Under the pieces are notes generated by a model, which did not search any database, had not been told where the DNA came from, and was given only the letters and a program-made list of their open reading frames with translations. A DNA stretch of 9,203 nucleotides, taken from assembly GCA_002498375.1 (NCBI GenBank), contig DAHC01000005.1:1-9203 (forward strand). The letters run 5' to 3'. The stretch's first letter is position 1, and each line of letters opens with the position of its first letter. A program made the translations under genes and the position numbers. Shown here piece by piece: positions 7,901 to 9,203 of the stretch. Source of the stretch: Methanocorpusculum sp. UBA424. Lineage in GTDB: Archaea > Halobacteriota > Methanomicrobia > Methanomicrobiales > Methanocorpusculaceae.

Positions 7901-8102
7901 CCATGAAAAGATGGGCATTTCGATGTTGTTGTTTGTGAGGCAGGCGAAGAGTGAAGGCACGAAGACGGTTCCATATGTTTTCTTAGGGCGGGTTCATTAT
8001 GTGAGCCACGAGGGATCGAAGCCGATGAGTATTGTGTGGAAGCTGGAAAAGAAGATCCCGATGTGGCTGTATATGGAATTGGTCGTGGAGAGGGGGGCGT
8101 GA
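4986..8102 (+). CDS. PLD nuclease-SF2 helicase-DUF3427 fusion protein
   Basis: This 1038-residue protein couples a nuclease-like domain to a nucleic acid translocase. After a helical N-terminus (about 1-120), a phospholipase D-like domain spans about 125-280, with HAK at 217-219 and GSSN at 235-238. The acidic residue usual in HxKx4D is replaced by His224. The SF2 helicase follows: Walker A TGTGKT at 341-346, DEFHH at 436-440, LTATPER at 461-467, NEGVDIPEV at 613-621 and QQLGRGLR at 638-645. The C-terminal third is DUF3427-like, including FHWQSQN (952-958) and SPESKVGQR (961-969). This is the architecture of COG3886 plus COG1061 plus DUF3427 proteins. A role in foreign DNA processing is inferred. 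No Shine-Dalgarno site precedes the ATG, which is the first in-frame Met of a coherent N-terminus. The stop is 6 bases before the DUF2971 gene. Composition shifts from extremely G-poor to G-rich along the gene without breaking the frame. Confidence 0.92.
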   Translation: MTLSPGIYEQIISTLIQQDINTHKEIGSSILTRPIDPAEAKHILSQYLTEIIEKSLPLLKEKNDDLYLENQIHTANQIIELLAQTTNDPDINFQKISGADQLIGVLENPDQNQLIRPETSISISTLFTGSKLEPSMMNELKKEILSSDKIDMLVSFIKWSGLRLIIEELKEFTKTHPLRIITTSYMGATDLKAIKELHNLPNTEIKISYETRTTRLHAKSYIFHRHNGFGTAYVGSSNISSAALGTGLEWNVKLTEKDMAHVLKIITATFDTYWNNPDFETYTNDREPDLRKALKAEKMCGEHNEYLFQIEPYPFQKEILEKLQTERTLHNRWRNLIVAATGTGKTVVSAFDYRRHCVENPNKPNRLLFIAHRTEILKQSLACFRGVLRNQNFGELFDGNNTPENYDHLFLTIQTFQSKEFQTLVQPNYYDVIVVDEFHHAAAKSYQTLLTYFTPKILLGLTATPERMDGHDITEYFGGVTAAEIRLPEAINRGLLSPFQYFCVTDPVDLSTIKFEYGKYDVRELEEKYIGNKERTRTILDAVDRYVTDISQVIGLGFCVSRKHAQETAEHFTTAGIPSTHLDAESSEEERQSAKARLQKKEIHFIFTVNLYNEGVDIPEVNTILFLRPTESLTVFLQQLGRGLRLSEGKDVLTVLDFVGQSHQKYTFERKFRSLLEKTRHSMKYEIEHGFSSLPSGCFIQMEREAMKTVLENIKSSLPNKRNILNKLQYYQRDTGEVPTLKKFIQTYDLELADVYQHGMFWQLCVDAGVCQNTSYPNEKTFGKAMIRLTHINSRRWINFLLRVFRDGGRVDSEEDREMLTMLYYTFKAPNLPKEAGFNTPNDFVLHIREMPLVCAELVEFLEIRYEQIEFLDARIDLGYPSALDLYCSYSRDEIISGLGRFNWESYSNMKEGVLYIADLKTVIMLVTLQKSEKFYSPTTMYEDYVISEELFHWQSQNVTSPESKVGQRFIHHEKMGISMLLFVRQAKSEGTKTVPYVFLGRVHYVSHEGSKPMSIVWKLEKKIPMWLYMELVVERGA

Positions 8103-8106
8103 GGAG
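8099..8106 (+). promoter_or_regulatory. Ribosome binding site overlapping upstream stop codon
   Basis: GTGAGGAG overlaps the TGA that ends the helicase gene. GTGA sits 6 bases before the ATG at 8109, while GGAG sits only 2 bases before it. This arrangement supports the start at 8109 and translational coupling to the helicase. Confidence 0.5.
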
Positions 8107-8108
8107 AT

Positions 8109-9161
8109 ATGGATGAAAAGAGAAGAGAATGGCTCGATCAATATTTTCAGTATTTTCTCAGTCCAGATACAAATTATGAAAAAAAGGAGGATGCGACATA
8201 TCTTAAACAGGGGAGACTGGCAGAATTAGGCTACCTTTATAGATATAGAAATATCAAGCAGACTCAAGAACAAATTATAGATCCACTTCGAGAAGGTAAA
8301 CTATTACAAATTAGAGCATCCCACCCATCAGATTTTAATGATCCATTTGATACATGGATGCCATTGTATTATTTCAATCATCCAAACATTCGTCTACAAT
8401 TTTTAAGAGGTCTGTGTCAAGCATACTGTGAAAATACTACACAAAATGAAGAAATCACTATTACATGCTGGAATGAATATGAAAATAGTTTGGAAATAGA
8501 TAATTTAGAAATCTGGAAAAATCGAGTGTGCGAAATATTATTTAAATATTGGCCCCAAGAAAATCCCGATGAAAATCTAAAAATAGAGGTTGCAAAAAAG
8601 ATTAAAAATTATGATGGCCTCGCTCAACAATTGAGGCACAACGAGCTTGGAATCTCCTGCTTTTCTGAAACACAAAAGTCCATCCTCATGTGGAGCCATT
8701 ATGCCGAACAACACAAAGGTATCTGTCTAGCATATGATACTGGAATGTTTCTCACAAAATCTCATCAGATAGACATCTTACATTGGTTAAATCCGGTTCT
8801 CTATAAAAATGATATATCGGACTCAATATGTGCACTCACTCGAAAAGCTGATGGAGAAAAATTGACTAAGGATGAGGAAGATATCCTCAACTTAAGACTT
8901 CTTTTGACAAAAGCCGAAGATTGGAGCTATGAGATGGAATGGAGACTAACTTTCTGGTTTCCATCTTTAATGTGGGGCACTACCCCAGAGAATGGAGATA
9001 ATTATCAATACTTTCCCATTGCTCCATGTTGTATCTATTTGGGTGTAAAGATAGATGAAACTCTTAAAAGTGAAATATATGAACTTGCAGGTAAAGCTGG
9101 GATTGAAGTAAAGGAGATGAGAATGGCGGATAATAAATTTGAGTTGATTGTTAGGGAATAA
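8109..9161 (+). CDS. DUF2971 family protein
   Basis: This 350-residue protein matches DUF2971 by several family signatures: YRYRN at 44-48, SDFNDPFD at 74-81, ISCFSE at 182-187 followed by MWSHYAEQHKGICLAYD at 194-210, the WSYEMEWRL segment at 272-280 and the final IYLGVKID at 309-316. The biochemical activity of the family is not known to me. DUF2971 genes often lie among defence and mobile genes, so an effector or regulatory role is only an inference. No signal peptide or membrane segment is visible. It lies 6 bases after the helicase stop codon and probably shares its transcript. It is much more AT-rich than the helicase gene, which suggests a separate origin before the genes became linked. 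The proposed ATG has a plausible binding site. Another ATG at 8113 is out of frame. Confidence 0.85.
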   Translation: MDEKRREWLDQYFQYFLSPDTNYEKKEDATYLKQGRLAELGYLYRYRNIKQTQEQIIDPLREGKLLQIRASHPSDFNDPFDTWMPLYYFNHPNIRLQFLRGLCQAYCENTTQNEEITITCWNEYENSLEIDNLEIWKNRVCEILFKYWPQENPDENLKIEVAKKIKNYDGLAQQLRHNELGISCFSETQKSILMWSHYAEQHKGICLAYDTGMFLTKSHQIDILHWLNPVLYKNDISDSICALTRKADGEKLTKDEEDILNLRLLLTKAEDWSYEMEWRLTFWFPSLMWGTTPENGDNYQYFPIAPCCIYLGVKIDETLKSEIYELAGKAGIEVKEMRMADNKFELIVRE

Positions 9162-9203
9162 AAAATCACCATTGGGAGCCGCCGGGGCGGCGACAGGATT
9201 TGC
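9162..9203. repeat. GC-rich hairpin after DUF2971 gene
   Basis: GCCGCC (9178-9183) and GGCGGC (9186-9191) are perfect reverse complements. A real stem would have about 5 pairs closing a 4-base loop. An AAAAA tract follows the stop codon before it, and no T-run follows within the window. It may be a 3' end structure or the start of a hairpin cluster like that at 3543-3650. The window ends here. Confidence 0.5.

Noticed and set aside
23..8102. A complete DISARM system
   Set aside because: A DUF1998 helicase and a PLD domain are present. However, the PLD domain is fused to a DUF3427 helicase, and no separate drmB- or drmC-like gene or methyltransferase is visible.
8032..8229. A + strand frame bridging the helicase and DUF2971 genes
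   Set aside because: Both flanking frames have clear family matches. This one is rich in Arg/Trp/Gly and looks like a frame shadow.

Overview
The window reads as a piece of a defence-type accessory island. The best guess for the host is a methanogenic euryarchaeon, perhaps Methanomicrobiales, but this is a weak inference. It rests on starts without Shine-Dalgarno sites, a TATA-like box before one gene, an oligo-T tract and GC-rich intergenic hairpins. No ribosomal or metabolic marker gene is present to settle the taxonomy. All four credible genes lie on the + strand.

Region 1 (23-3478) encodes a 1151-residue COG1205/DUF1998-type helicase protein. It has the second RecA lobe, several zinc-binding clusters and a C-terminal DUF1998 domain. 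It has no Walker A or DEAD/DEAH lobe, which is presumably encoded upstream of the window, either in a separate gene or in a reading frame broken by a stop codon. Region 2 (3479-3679) is non-coding, contains four closely packed GC-rich hairpins and ends in a TATA-like box.

Region 3 (3680-9161) holds three genes: an HNH endonuclease, a PLD nuclease-SF2 helicase-DUF3427 fusion of 1038 residues, and a DUF2971 protein. The last two are only 6 bases apart and are almost certainly co-transcribed. A 151-base spacer separates the HNH gene from the fusion gene. After the DUF2971 gene the window ends in another GC-rich hairpin.

Taken together the region has two predicted DNA or RNA translocases, two predicted nuclease activities (HNH and PLD) and a DUF2971 protein. 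That set suggests restriction-like or abortive immunity against foreign DNA. It shares ingredients with DISARM (a DUF1998 helicase and a PLD domain), but I do not recognise the whole set as a named system. No methyltransferase is visible in the window.

The most unusual signal that is not a gene is in base composition. Successive genes begin C-rich and very G-poor on the coding strand and become G-rich towards their 3' ends. The effect is extreme in the HNH and PLD-helicase genes, and it extends into the non-coding leader of the PLD-helicase gene.
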